Below are positions 41,729-50,425 of a DNA stretch of 64,000 bases, in pieces. Origin of the DNA: JAXHLG01 sp034522495 (GTDB lineage: Bacteria; Patescibacteriota; Minisyncoccia; Moranbacterales; DUUL01); NCBI GenBank assembly GCA_034522495.1, contig JAXHLG010000002.1:682001-746000 (forward strand). The letters run 5' to 3'. The notes under the pieces are model-generated. The model did no database searches, was not told the DNA's origin, and saw only the letters and a list, made by a program, of their open reading frames with translations. The position numbers and the translations under genes were made by a program. Position 1 is the stretch's first letter; each line of letters opens with the position of its first letter.

Positions 41729-44122
41729 TCACTTAATCTCATTCAACCCCCTGCTTCCGTCTTGCTTGCGCATCCCCGCCAAAGGAAACCTCACGAAAAA
41801 GGTAGTGCCTTTATCTTTAGCCGACTCAAACCAAATCTCGCCTCCGCATTGTTCCACAATGGCTTTGATAATATACAACCCCAAACCGGTGCCTTCGGCA
41901 TCTTTTTCCTGCACATTATCCGCCCGGAAAAGCTTGCTAAATATTTTATCCTGCTGGTTTTTCGGAATGCCGTATCCGTTGTCGGAAACTTTAATCAAAA
42001 TGCTATCGTCCTCTTTTTTGGTTTCCAAAGAAATTTTTCCTCCTTCCGGCGTATATTTGATCGCGTTAGTGGCCAAGTTTTGGAAGACGATTCTGACCAA
42101 TTTAGAGTCGGCTTGGATTTCGGGGATACTGCTATCCAAATCTTTTTCGATTTTATGTTTCTTTTTTTCCGCTTGAGGCTTGACTTCCTTCATTACGCTT
42201 TCGGCAATTTCATTGAAGTTTGCCGGCTCCGGCTCTACAGCCAAAGTTCCCATCTCAATTCTGGAGACATTCAAAAGAGCGTTGACTAAATCCACCATCC
42301 TTTGATTGCCTTTATAAATTTCTTTCAGGAAATCCTTTTGATCTTTGTTTATTTCCCCGGCGTCGCCGTTGATAAGCATCTCCGTGTACCAATTGATGCT
42401 GGAAAGAGGTGTTCTCAACTGATGGGAGGCCAGCGAAACAAACTCGGTTTTGGCTCTGTCTATCTCTCTCTCCCTGGTGACATCGCGGAAAACTACCACG
42501 CATCCCTTGATGTTGCCTTGGTGGTCTTTCAGCGGCGAAGCGCTGTCGGCCACCGGAATCTTCTTTCCGCTTTTGGAAACCAGCATGGTATGATTGGCCA
42601 TTTCTTTGATCTCTCCCGTTTCCATAGCCTTTTTAATAAATTCATCGTTTTCCTTTTCATTTTTTTCAAAAACAAACTTAAGTATTTTTTTATAGTTAGC
42701 CCCCATAGCTTCTTTGGAACTGTAGCCGGAAAGCTGCTCGGCTATTTTGTTGAACATAATAATTTCGCTTTCCTGATTCACCACAAAAACAGCATCGCCA
42801 ATGCTTTGAAGAATAGCGTCGATTTTATCTTTTTCCCTCTTGGTTTTTTGCTTCTCTTCTTCGACATCTTCCAAAATATTCAAAATGGCCTTTCTCTGAT
42901 CTTCCAAATAGCTTGCTTTTTCTTTGATTTCCTTGGTCTGCTGCTTCACTTTTTCGTCTATCTCTGAACGGGCCTCCTTTATGCTCTCCACCATTTTATC
43001 AAAAGATCGGGAAAGCTGGCCTATTTCATCCTTCCTTTTCATTCCTACCTTGTAATCAAGATCTCCTTTTTCCACAACTTCCGTTCCATGGTGCAACCGT
43101 TCAATCGGCCGGGTAATAATGCGGCTGATAAAAGCGGCAAGGAGGAAATAAATCAACACTGCCAACGCGGAAAGCCCGGACAAGTAGTAAAGAACTTTTT
43201 GATTGCTATACAAAGCCTCTCCGGCTTCCACCTCCGAAAGCAGGCACCAGTTTGTTTCCGATATATAGCTGTGAGTTCCCAACACCTTTTCATTTTCATA
43301 GTTAACAAAGCTTTCAACCGCCCGGTGGCTGAATTCGGAGTGGGGGTTATCGATCTTATCCATATTTTTGCGGCCATCTTCTTCCGCGAATACTCCCGCC
43401 ATTTGAAAGCAGTTCCTGCTGTTTTCCGTGTCAATTTTTCTTTCCAAGAGCTGGCTGCCGTAAATATCCGGGGATATCAATTGCAGGTCTCCGTTAATTA
43501 AATATGTTTGCCCGCTTGAAGAAATACCTTCCCTGGCAACAAGAACCTTATACAGCTCTTCTTTATTTATCCTGGAAACAAAAACGCCCAAAAATTCCCC
43601 GTTTCGATCGTGATGAACGGGAGCGTAAACGCTCATGGATATTTTTTGAATAGACTCGTTGAAATGGAAATCTCCAAAAAAAGGTTCTCGGGCTTCCTTG
43701 GCTTCTTGAAAATAATCAGTCTCTTTTACGCTGCTCCCGGCTTGATCAAAACTGCTGGAAGAAGCCACCTCCCCCCGTCTGTTTATTAAAAAAGTTTCAG
43801 AATATTCATCTTGTTCGTTTTTGATAGTAGTCAACTTCTTTCGAGCGCTCTCCTTTTTTTGCAAGTAAAGCGAATCATCTTCGTCCGTGTTTAAGAAGTC
43901 TTCAAGCGTTTCCAGCTGAGAAAAAACTTTGGCATCGCTTTTGTGTTCCTTCAAATAAGAAGCAATGTGGACGCTCCGGCTTGCCGCCGTGGTTTTCAAG
44001 TGATTCTCCACCTCTTTGCGCAGTTCTTGGGAAGAAATGTGAAAAATCACATAAACAAAAAGAGCCAGAATAACGATGAAAGCCGCCAAAAAACTAAAAT
44101 TGATTTTTTTCTTGATTTTCAT
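41729..44122 (-). CDS. Cache-HAMP-PAS sensor histidine kinase
   Basis: 797 residues. TM1 at about 9-30, an extracytoplasmic double-Cache region at about 35-300 (SETFLINRRGEVASSS, YFQEAKEAREPFFGDF, SMSVYAPVHHDRNGEFLGVFV), TM2 at about 307-332, HAMP at about 335-390 (RPIERLHHGTEVVEKGDLDY), a coiled coil, PAS at about 438-555 (LQSIGDAVFVVNQESEIIMFN), H-box ASHQLRTPLSSINWY with the His near 567, and HATPase boxes NLATNAIKYTPEGG, DNGYGIP and GTGLGLYI. It senses a small ligand outside the cell and phosphorylates a response regulator, most simply the one at 41099. It lies downstream of the two kinase-less sensors. Confidence 0.94.
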   Translation of the reverse strand: MKIKKKINFSFLAAFIVILALFVYVIFHISSQELRKEVENHLKTTAASRSVHIASYLKEHKSDAKVFSQLETLEDFLNTDEDDSLYLQKKESARKKLTTIKNEQDEYSETFLINRRGEVASSSSFDQAGSSVKETDYFQEAKEAREPFFGDFHFNESIQKISMSVYAPVHHDRNGEFLGVFVSRINKEELYKVLVAREGISSSGQTYLINGDLQLISPDIYGSQLLERKIDTENSRNCFQMAGVFAEEDGRKNMDKIDNPHSEFSHRAVESFVNYENEKVLGTHSYISETNWCLLSEVEAGEALYSNQKVLYYLSGLSALAVLIYFLLAAFISRIITRPIERLHHGTEVVEKGDLDYKVGMKRKDEIGQLSRSFDKMVESIKEARSEIDEKVKQQTKEIKEKASYLEDQRKAILNILEDVEEEKQKTKREKDKIDAILQSIGDAVFVVNQESEIIMFNKIAEQLSGYSSKEAMGANYKKILKFVFEKNEKENDEFIKKAMETGEIKEMANHTMLVSKSGKKIPVADSASPLKDHQGNIKGCVVVFRDVTREREIDRAKTEFVSLASHQLRTPLSSINWYTEMLINGDAGEINKDQKDFLKEIYKGNQRMVDLVNALLNVSRIEMGTLAVEPEPANFNEIAESVMKEVKPQAEKKKHKIEKDLDSSIPEIQADSKLVRIVFQNLATNAIKYTPEGGKISLETKKEDDSILIKVSDNGYGIPKNQQDKIFSKLFRADNVQEKDAEGTGLGLYIIKAIVEQCGGEIWFESAKDKGTTFFVRFPLAGMRKQDGSRGLNEIK

Positions 44123-44217
44123 TCTTGGTTGATAATAATTTTTTTCACTGTTTAAAAGCTACCTCATAACTAATTTTTAGGCGCCGGCAAGCCAACCCTT
44201 CCTGGTTGAAAATCATT

Positions 44218-45516
44218 CTATTCCTCTTTCTCTTTCTTGCTTTCTCCCAACTCCTCCTCCAATTCATTCACTCTCTTTTTTAGCTCCATCATTTTTAATT
44301 CCCTTCCCGTCATATATCGATTGGTTTTTTCCAAGTCCCGCGTTTTTTCTTTTACTTTCTGATCCACTCGGTTTTTGGCCTTAACAAGCTTGTTTACCAT
44401 TTTGTTGAAGGATTGGGCCAGTTCTCCGATTTCATCTTCCGTTCGCACTTGCGCTCTCTCCTCCATGTTCCCTTCCACTATTTTCTCCGCGGTTGCCGCC
44501 AATTCACTCAAAGGCTTGAGCATTTTGTTCAAGAAGTAAAGAAAAATCGCGGAAATTATCACAACCGACGCTACCACGATAAAAACCTGCCAGAAGGCAA
44601 CCTCGTTAACCACGGCATCGATTGCCTCGGCATCGGTGTCTATCAAAACATGGTAATCAAAATTATTCAAAGACGATATTGTCAGTATCTTATTGGATTT
44701 TTCTTGAGCGCTGTATACTTCAAACGATTCCGTTCTTCGGGATTGCAAGACCGAATGGGCTTTGGCGTAGTTAAGAGACTGAATCTCCATTCCGGGAAAT
44801 CTTTTTTCCGCCGAAGCTTCTTTTTTCTCCTCCGGGCTCATATAGCGCAAGCTTTTGTATTGCTTTTGTTTGTTGTCGGAATGAATAATAATTCCATAAC
44901 GATCCGCCAGCAAAACATCGAACTCTTCTCCCGCATGCAAATCAATCACCTGCTTCAAAACCGTAGGCTTCATTTTAACCGCCACGACACCGGCAACTTC
45001 CCCCTCTTGGCCTGTTGACACGGATCGCGCAAAATAGTATCCGGGCTCCTTGCTGGTAGCACCAATGGCCATCTCGCTGCCCCTTCCTCTCTCGCGCGCT
45101 TGCTGGAAATATCCGCGAAACCCATAATTATTGCCCACAAAAGACTCATCGGTAGAGGCCAGAGTATTGCCCTCGTTATCCAAAAGATAGATGGCCGCAT
45201 ATCTGTCAGCTATAAGATAAGCTTCCAACGTCCGCAGGATTTCCGGCTGTTGAGGCTCGCTCTCCTCTTTTGCAAGATAGTCGGAAATTTCCTCTCCTTG
45301 GGAAATTTTTTCAGCAATATTTTCCGCTTGGGTAAAAACTTGCGCCAAATCCTCCGCGTAGCCTCCGGCTATTAGCCGATAATCCTGCTTTTTCAAAGCG
45401 TAAACCTCGTTCTTTATATAAGCGTGGCCGATGTAAGAACCCACCACTCCGGCAATGCCCGCCGCAATCACGAAAAACAGGATTACTTTTGCTCTCAGGC
45501 TTAATTTAAATTTCAT
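44218..45516 (-). CDS. Cache-HAMP sensor without kinase domain
   Basis: 432 residues. TM1 (KVILFFVIAAGIAGVVGSYIG), a double-Cache region (YAAIYLLDNEGNTLASTD, GFRGYFQQARERGRGSEMA, DVLLADRYGIIIHSD), TM2 (VFIVVASVVIISAIFLYFLN), HAMP (PLSELAATAEKIVEGNME), and a signalling coiled coil ending LEKTNRYMTGRELKMMELKK and RVNELEEEL. It stops there: no kinase, cyclase or MCP domain. It must pass its signal through protein contact, possibly to the neighbouring kinase. The tail resembles that of the PAS protein upstream. Confidence 0.88.
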   Translation of the reverse strand: MKFKLSLRAKVILFFVIAAGIAGVVGSYIGHAYIKNEVYALKKQDYRLIAGGYAEDLAQVFTQAENIAEKISQGEEISDYLAKEESEPQQPEILRTLEAYLIADRYAAIYLLDNEGNTLASTDESFVGNNYGFRGYFQQARERGRGSEMAIGATSKEPGYYFARSVSTGQEGEVAGVVAVKMKPTVLKQVIDLHAGEEFDVLLADRYGIIIHSDNKQKQYKSLRYMSPEEKKEASAEKRFPGMEIQSLNYAKAHSVLQSRRTESFEVYSAQEKSNKILTISSLNNFDYHVLIDTDAEAIDAVVNEVAFWQVFIVVASVVIISAIFLYFLNKMLKPLSELAATAEKIVEGNMEERAQVRTEDEIGELAQSFNKMVNKLVKAKNRVDQKVKEKTRDLEKTNRYMTGRELKMMELKKRVNELEEELGESKKEKEE

Positions 45517-45543
45517 ACTGTGCTTTTAATTTTGTATAAACGG

Positions 45544-46761
45544 CTATTTTTTGTTTTCCAGTCTTTTGATTTTTTCCTTTAATTCAATCATTTTTTTCTC
45601 TCTGTCCACCATCAGTTTGTTCATTCTCTCCAGCTCGTCCAGCTTTTCTTCTAAATTGTCCTCCATTTTTTTCCTCTTGCTTATATCTTCAAAGCTTTCC
45701 ACGCCGCCAATGGTTTTGCCTTCATCATCCTCAAGCGTGTCCACATTTTTGTTGATAGTTAAAATTTCTCCAGTTTTGGTTTTTATCGAGCACTCTTTTC
45801 CAAAGATAGGCTTTTCCGTTTTCTCATCCAAGAGGCTGCAGTGTTTGTTGCACGGCTCGTGGGCAAACTTGGTACAATCATTGCCTATTATTTCCTCCGC
45901 CTTGAAACCGGTGATCTTCTCCGCCGCTTGATTCCAAGCTGTCACTTTCCTGTCTTTATTTACAGTAAAAATAGCGTTGGGGATTAAATTAAACATAGCC
46001 TTCGTCCGCTTTTTGGCCCACTTTAATTCTCTTCCTGAGGAAACATCGCGAGCAACGCTCAGGATAGCCACTTTGTCGTTATATTCAATGATTTTGTTGC
46101 TTAATTCTATCGGGATCCTTTTTCCTTTTTTGGTAAGATGCGCTGTTTCCATAATAGCCTCGCCCTTTTCTTGAAGCTCTTGGATTTTGTCTTTAAGCTG
46201 AGCTGCATGTTCCGGCGCATCAATATCCTTAGCCCCCATGCTTAAAAGCTCGTCTTTGGTATATCCCAGCCTTTGACAGGCGGCTTTGTTAACTTCCAGA
46301 AAATTGCCATTCAAGTCAAGAATAAACAAGGCGTCTCCCACGCTGTCAAAAATTAATTGGAATTTTTTTTCAGTAGCCTTTTTTTCCGACACATCTCGAA
46401 ATATTCCAACCAACTCAGTTTTTTCATTGTTTTCAATTCTGGCCGAAGATATGCTTACCGGAATTTCTTTCCCCTTTTTAGTGATAATTTTAGTTTCAAT
46501 AATACCCGCTTCGCCGCGAGCTTGCTTCTTGAATTTATCCAGCGTTTCCTTCTGAATACCCTTGGGGTGCAAATCGGCAACATTAGTCCCGATGAGCTCT
46601 TTCTTGGAAAAGCCCGTCAGCTCAAGCGCTTTTTGATTGCAATCGGTGACTATGTTTTCCTCAGAATCGGCAACAAACACAGCGTCCCCCGCGTGTTTGA
46701 AAATTTTTTTGTATCTTCCTTCGTCGTTTTTTTGGTTATCTTTTTTTGGTTTTTTGGTCAT
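45544..46761 (-). CDS. Triple-PAS sensor without output domain
   Basis: 405 residues from ATG 46761 (MTKKPKKDNQ); a longer frame to 46857 has no support. Three PAS domains: KIFKHAGDAVFVADSEENIV at about 20, IFDSVGDALFILDLNGNFLE at about 140 and MFNLIPNAIFTVNKDRKVTA at about 265, each followed by PAC-type strands (VGIFRDVSEKK, ILSVARDVSSG, GGVESFEDISKRK). The third contains a Cys cluster CTKFAHEPCNKHCSLL, a possible redox or metal site. The tail LERMNKLMVDREKKMIELKE is close to that of the Cache-HAMP protein. No membrane segment. Confidence 0.88.
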   Translation of the reverse strand: MTKKPKKDNQKNDEGRYKKIFKHAGDAVFVADSEENIVTDCNQKALELTGFSKKELIGTNVADLHPKGIQKETLDKFKKQARGEAGIIETKIITKKGKEIPVSISSARIENNEKTELVGIFRDVSEKKATEKKFQLIFDSVGDALFILDLNGNFLEVNKAACQRLGYTKDELLSMGAKDIDAPEHAAQLKDKIQELQEKGEAIMETAHLTKKGKRIPIELSNKIIEYNDKVAILSVARDVSSGRELKWAKKRTKAMFNLIPNAIFTVNKDRKVTAWNQAAEKITGFKAEEIIGNDCTKFAHEPCNKHCSLLDEKTEKPIFGKECSIKTKTGEILTINKNVDTLEDDEGKTIGGVESFEDISKRKKMEDNLEEKLDELERMNKLMVDREKKMIELKEKIKRLENKK

Positions 46762-46978
46762 AAAAAACAAATTATTTATTCTTCCGGAGAGGCCGACCGG
46801 TAGAGCTCTTCCAAGATTGTTTCTCCTTATTTTAAGCAATTCGGTTCTGGTTTGCATTATTGATTGGACTCAATTTCGGCGGTCAAAACCTCCTAGCCGG
46901 CTTCTTTGACTTTTTTCCCAAGAATCTTCCTCAATGAATCCTCGTTTTCAACAATCAATACTTTTTTCATTTTTTTGC

Positions 46979-47211
46979 TAAATAGGCCCTGCCCCGCAAT
47001 GCGGGGCAAATAAGGTAAAATATTTATATTTTTTAAGCGGTGCGAAACCCGAAATTCTCCGGGCAAGAATTATTTTCCTTTACTTAGCATAAATATCTAA
47101 AAAGCTAACCAGCTACAAGCTACAAGCTAATTATGGGATTTTAGTTAAAATAATTTTTTCCCGCAGAACGGGAGCAGCAGATTTTTTTCAAAAATCAGCA
47201 GCCCCTAAATA
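46979..47211 (+). repeat. Family C element, long copy with inserted tandem repeat
   Basis: All landmarks of the full copy at 10833-11019, plus about 45 bp inserted after GAATTATTTT that includes AGCTACAAGCTACAAGCTAA. Shows a short tandem repeat placed inside another element. Confidence 0.88.
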
Positions 47212-47212
47212 A

Positions 47213-47240
47213 TCAAAACCGGGAAGGCCAAGCCTTCCCG
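47213..47240 (-). terminator. Terminator after the major pilin gene
   Basis: On the minus strand CGGGAAGG-CTTGG-CCTTCCCG followed by GTTTTGATT; 13 bp beyond the pilin stop. Confidence 0.8.
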
Positions 47241-47252
47241 AGTAAAATATTT

Positions 47253-47699
47253 CTATCTAATCACACTTATAGTAGTACCTGAAGCATTCGGTGCTACCAC
47301 GGTAACTCTTCCATTAGCGGATTTGGAAATCTCATAGCCGGTTCCGTTGGCGGTTGATCCGGTCGGATCGGTTGGGATAGAAACAATATATTCTTCATTT
47401 TCTGTTAAGGCCGAAAGATCGATCAGGCCATCACAAGAGTCGGCATCCGTTTTACAAATTTCCGTCTGAGTTTCATCAATAGCAGCCGGCAAATCCCCAT
47501 CATTATCAATGCTGTATTGATAAACCGCATTCAATATCGTATTAACATCAGAGGATCTTTGGGAGTTTTGCGTGTCGGAAATCTGCTTGCTCGGGTTGAT
47601 GGCCACGATAACAATTCCGGCCAAAATTGCAATAGCCGCTACCACCAGAAGGATTTCCAATAATGTAAACCCTCGGCTTCCTTTCATTTTTTTCATCAT
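47253..47699 (-). CDS. pilA: Type IV prepilin (probable major pilin)
   Basis: 148 residues from ATG 47699. Prepilin leader MMKKMKGSRG then FTLLEILLVVAAIAILAGIVIVAINP: cleavage after Gly, methylated Phe+1, Glu+5, and the hydrophobic assembly helix. The globular part has a Cys pair (EICKTDADSCDG). It is the shortest and most canonical prepilin here, with a dedicated terminator, as expected of a major subunit, but this is inference. Last of the pilus genes in transcription order; needs a PilD peptidase not found in the window. Confidence 0.88.
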   Translation of the reverse strand: MMKKMKGSRGFTLLEILLVVAAIAILAGIVIVAINPSKQISDTQNSQRSSDVNTILNAVYQYSIDNDGDLPAAIDETQTEICKTDADSCDGLIDLSALTENEEYIVSIPTDPTGSTANGTGYEISKSANGRVTVVAPNASGTTISVIR

Positions 47700-47730
47700 T
47701 TGTTTTTTATTATTTATTATAATCATCAAC

Positions 47731-47916
47731 GAAATCACTGAAGAATGTCATTCTGAACTTGCCGTGTCCGCCTCTGGCGGGATTCAGAATCTATGAATTT
47801 ACAAAAATGGCTTGTTCAGGGAGATCCTGATTTTTGCCCCGCAGAGCGGGCACCCCGCTATAGCGGTGGCATTTAGGATGACAAAATCTTAAAATAATTC
47901 ATTCTTCAGTGGTTTC
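47731..47916 (+). repeat. Family A element, copy 6
   Basis: GAAATCACTGAAGAATGTCA to ATTCATTCTTCAGTGGTTTC, about 186 bp, with nested hairpins CCCCGCAGAGCGGG and CCCCGCTATAGCGG. Sits between two prepilin genes. Confidence 0.9.
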
Positions 47917-47966
47917 ATCATCAATAAATTCTATTTTATCATATTTATTTTTTTCTAGCAAATCAT

Positions 47967-48401
47967 TCAAAAATCCGCCTTTTCCTCCCAGGAAACAACG
48001 TTGATATCGGGATTAATGGAATCTATTTCCACCACAACTTTCCTAACAGCCGAATCAGCGGTTCCGCTCGCTTGAATGGTTCTGTCTTGACCGGCGCCCG
48101 AAATAACTTCGAACAAACAACTTCCATCAGCAAAGACCAAGCTGCCCGTTCCCTCAAAAGAAGTTGTATCGCGAATTTCCTGCAAAGCTTCTTCCGCGCA
48201 AGCATTGGCAAAGCTCCTGGCTTGGGCCGAATTTTCAATCGATTCAGCGGCTCTCAGAGAATCAGTCCCGGAGAGAATTACTCCCAATGCAATAGCCAGC
48301 CCGGCCGCTCCCACCACCAAAACTCCCAAAAGTGCTACATATCCCTTATTATTATCTGACAGAAGCCGTCCCATTAAATGTTTTTGAATAACTATATTCA
48401 T
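47967..48401 (-). CDS. Minor pilin-like protein (PilX-type)
   Basis: 144 residues. NNKGYVALLGVLVVGAAGLAIALGVIL looks like a prepilin leader with Gly then Tyr+1 and no Glu+5, as in PilX/GspK-type minor pilins. SAQARSFANACAEEALQEIRD follows, the usual PilX helix, with a later Cys (DGSCLFEV) for a disulfide. Its start overlaps the preceding prepilin gene by 50 bp, indicating translational coupling. Confidence 0.78.
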   Translation of the reverse strand: MNIVIQKHLMGRLLSDNNKGYVALLGVLVVGAAGLAIALGVILSGTDSLRAAESIENSAQARSFANACAEEALQEIRDTTSFEGTGSLVFADGSCLFEVISGAGQDRTIQASGTADSAVRKVVVEIDSINPDINVVSWEEKADF

Positions 48402-48864
48402 TTCTTCCTTCCGGATTATTAAAATTTAATTGAAAAGAAAATTGGATCGAATCCGGCGCATCTGTCAAGCCATTGTTGGAAAAAACTAAATTACTGACTG
48501 ACACATGATTATTGCTTAAGGCGATCGTCCCCGCTCCTCCCTCTTGGATCGTTACTGATCCGCCGGAGGAATCAAAAACAGTTGGGTCATCTCCAGCATC
48601 TAAAACATCAACCGACAGGCTCCCGGAGCTCCCCTGCTTGGTTGGAGAATTTATTCCTTCCGCATTTCGGACTGTCTGAGTAATAATTTCAACAATCCGC
48701 TCCCCTTGATAATTCACCTCGTTCATCGCCTGAGTTTTAACTCTGGTTTCAAGCATCAGAAAAGCCAACCCCGTCACTCCGGAAATTATTACTACCACCA
48801 CTCCTACATAGAGAAGCAGCTCAACCAATGTAAACCCCTGCTCATTTCTCAATTCTTTCATCAT
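48352..48864 (-). CDS. Minor prepilin (PilW/PilJ-type)
   Basis: 170 residues. Leader MMKELRNEQG then FTLVELLLYVGVVVVIISGVTGLAFLM with Glu+5. The body has NEVNYQGERIVEIITQTVRNAEGI, characteristic of PilW/GspJ-like pseudopilins, then a beta-rich head without cysteine. Part of the minor pilin tip set. Confidence 0.85.
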   Translation of the reverse strand: MMKELRNEQGFTLVELLLYVGVVVVIISGVTGLAFLMLETRVKTQAMNEVNYQGERIVEIITQTVRNAEGINSPTKQGSSGSLSVDVLDAGDDPTVFDSSGGSVTIQEGGAGTIALSNNHVSVSNLVFSNNGLTDAPDSIQFSFQLNFNNPEGRNEYSYSKTFNGTASVR

Positions 48865-49025
48865 TATATCTTAATCCTTTTTTAGAGTAAAAATGCAGCA
48901 ATTTCGTCCGAAGGACAAGTTTCTACAAATTTCTATGAGTTTCAATAAGTTTCGTCTGCGATATCAAACATAATTTCTACAATTCAACAAAACCCCCAAC
49001 AAGCTATAAGCTATATAATAAATAT

Positions 49026-49796
49026 CTATTGCCCACAACAAGTATCATTGGGCGGTCCGCCGCAATACTGATCGCCTCCGGAAAGATGATCTTCATTGTA
49101 TTGCCGGCATTTATCGCTATTCTGCCGGCAAGTTCCGGAAAGATAGCCTTCCTCGACGGCAAAAGCATCACAGCTTGCAATAGTGCCCCCTCCGCCGTTT
49201 TCCCCTAAAGCGCAGCAAGTGTCATCGGGCGGTCCGCCACAGTATTCATCTCCGTCCTCTAGATGATCTTCATTGTTCTGATCGCATCTATTGCTATTCT
49301 GCCGGCAAGTTCCGGAAAGATAGCCTTCCTCGACGGCAAAAGCATCACAAGAACCTTCCTCCTGCGTTTCTTGCCAATTATTAAACCGGCTCACCAATTG
49401 AACCTCTCCGGTTCTTTGCGGATTCTGCTGCCAAGAAACCACTGAGACGACCTCTTTGGTATCCGGGTCAACATCACTTATAGTGATTATCCTCTCATAT
49501 ATATCAACCGTGTCAGAACCGCCGGATAAATTCCAACTGCCTCCGGCATCATCAAGCCCGTGGGAGCCGGCGGCCAAATCACTAAAACTATTGTCACGGA
49601 TATTGCGCGCTGCCTCCATTCCTTCTTCGGCGATAGCTACCGCTCGATTCCTATTTCCGGCAAGCATTGAGCTTTCACGGCCATAAATAAACGCTCCGGC
49701 AAAAGCTGTAACCAGAAGAGCGATTAACCCTCCGGCTAAAAGAACTTCCACCAATGAAAACCCCCGGGCTTTATTTTTTTGTTCTGATAAAATCAT
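49026..49796 (-). CDS. Minor prepilin (PilV-type) with two six-Cys modules
   Basis: 256 residues. Leader ending KARG then FSLVEVLLAGGLIALLVTAFAGAF with Glu+5; AIAEEGMEAARNIRDNSF is typical of PilV/GspI. After a standard beta domain, residues 150-195 and 209-256 are two copies of a cysteine-rich module with identical spacing C-x13-C-x6-C-x14-C-x7-CC, joined by a Gly-rich linker. The two DNA copies share a 57-bp identical stretch (49116-49172 and 49293-49349), so the duplication is recent or being homogenised. The Cys spacing recalls small disulfide knots. Being at the C terminus of a tip pilin it would be exposed, a candidate adhesin. Confidence 0.88.
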   Translation of the reverse strand: MILSEQKNKARGFSLVEVLLAGGLIALLVTAFAGAFIYGRESSMLAGNRNRAVAIAEEGMEAARNIRDNSFSDLAAGSHGLDDAGGSWNLSGGSDTVDIYERIITISDVDPDTKEVVSVVSWQQNPQRTGEVQLVSRFNNWQETQEEGSCDAFAVEEGYLSGTCRQNSNRCDQNNEDHLEDGDEYCGGPPDDTCCALGENGGGGTIASCDAFAVEEGYLSGTCRQNSDKCRQYNEDHLSGGDQYCGGPPNDTCCGQ

Positions 49797-49853
49797 ATAA
49801 TTTTATTCCAAAAAAAATGGCACTTCGAAATTGCGTTATTAAAAACCATGATT

Positions 49854-50297
49854 TCAATAGTTGACAACTCCTTTTTCATTAATAGACACTGTCTCGGATC
49901 TCCCGTTCAATCCCATAAAAACAATACTTCCCGGACTTTGCGGTTCTCCGGAAAATTTATTAAAAATAAACTCCGTCTGCCCCGAAACATTCAAAGTAGA
50001 AGAAATGCTGAAATCCTCATCAAAAGCTTGATTTCTGCCGGAGAAATCATTTCCTTTGAAAAGGACAATATTTTCGCCTTCCACTCTAACTCCCCATTGG
50101 CTATCTTCTTTGCCGGCCCGAGAGAAGATCTCCGCCCGCCGAACAGTGTTGACCATCACTTCACTTGCCACCGAAAGATCATTTCGGTTCTGAAAAGATT
50201 GAAAAACCGGCAATGATAACCCGGCAATGATTGAAATAACCGCCACTGATAACAATATTTCCAAAAGTGTATAGCCGTTTACTTTTTTATGCAACAT
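49854..50297 (-). CDS. Minor prepilin (FimT/GspH-type)
   Basis: 147 residues from ATG 50297. Leader MLHKKVNG then YTLLEILLSVAVISIIAGLSLPVFQSF, with Glu+5. RNDLSVASEVMVNTVRRAEIFSRAGKEDSQWGVRV is the GspH/FimT helix-strand unit, ending in a beta head (GSIVFMGLNGRSETVSINEKG). First prepilin gene after pilC. Confidence 0.85.
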   Translation of the reverse strand: MLHKKVNGYTLLEILLSVAVISIIAGLSLPVFQSFQNRNDLSVASEVMVNTVRRAEIFSRAGKEDSQWGVRVEGENIVLFKGNDFSGRNQAFDEDFSISSTLNVSGQTEFIFNKFSGEPQSPGSIVFMGLNGRSETVSINEKGVVNY

Positions 50298-50425
50298 AGG
50301 CTTTCTCCATATTATTAAATGAACCTGACTCGCAATTAACACTGGAAATTTGATTAAACATGTTTACTGCTCGGCGGAAATTGGGAATTAGAAATTGGGA
50401 ATTGATATAAAAATATTTGATTATT

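Noticed and set aside
46762..46857. Longer N terminus for the triple-PAS protein
   Set aside because: No ribosome-binding support and no similarity; ATG 46761 gives a charged start directly before the first PAS domain.
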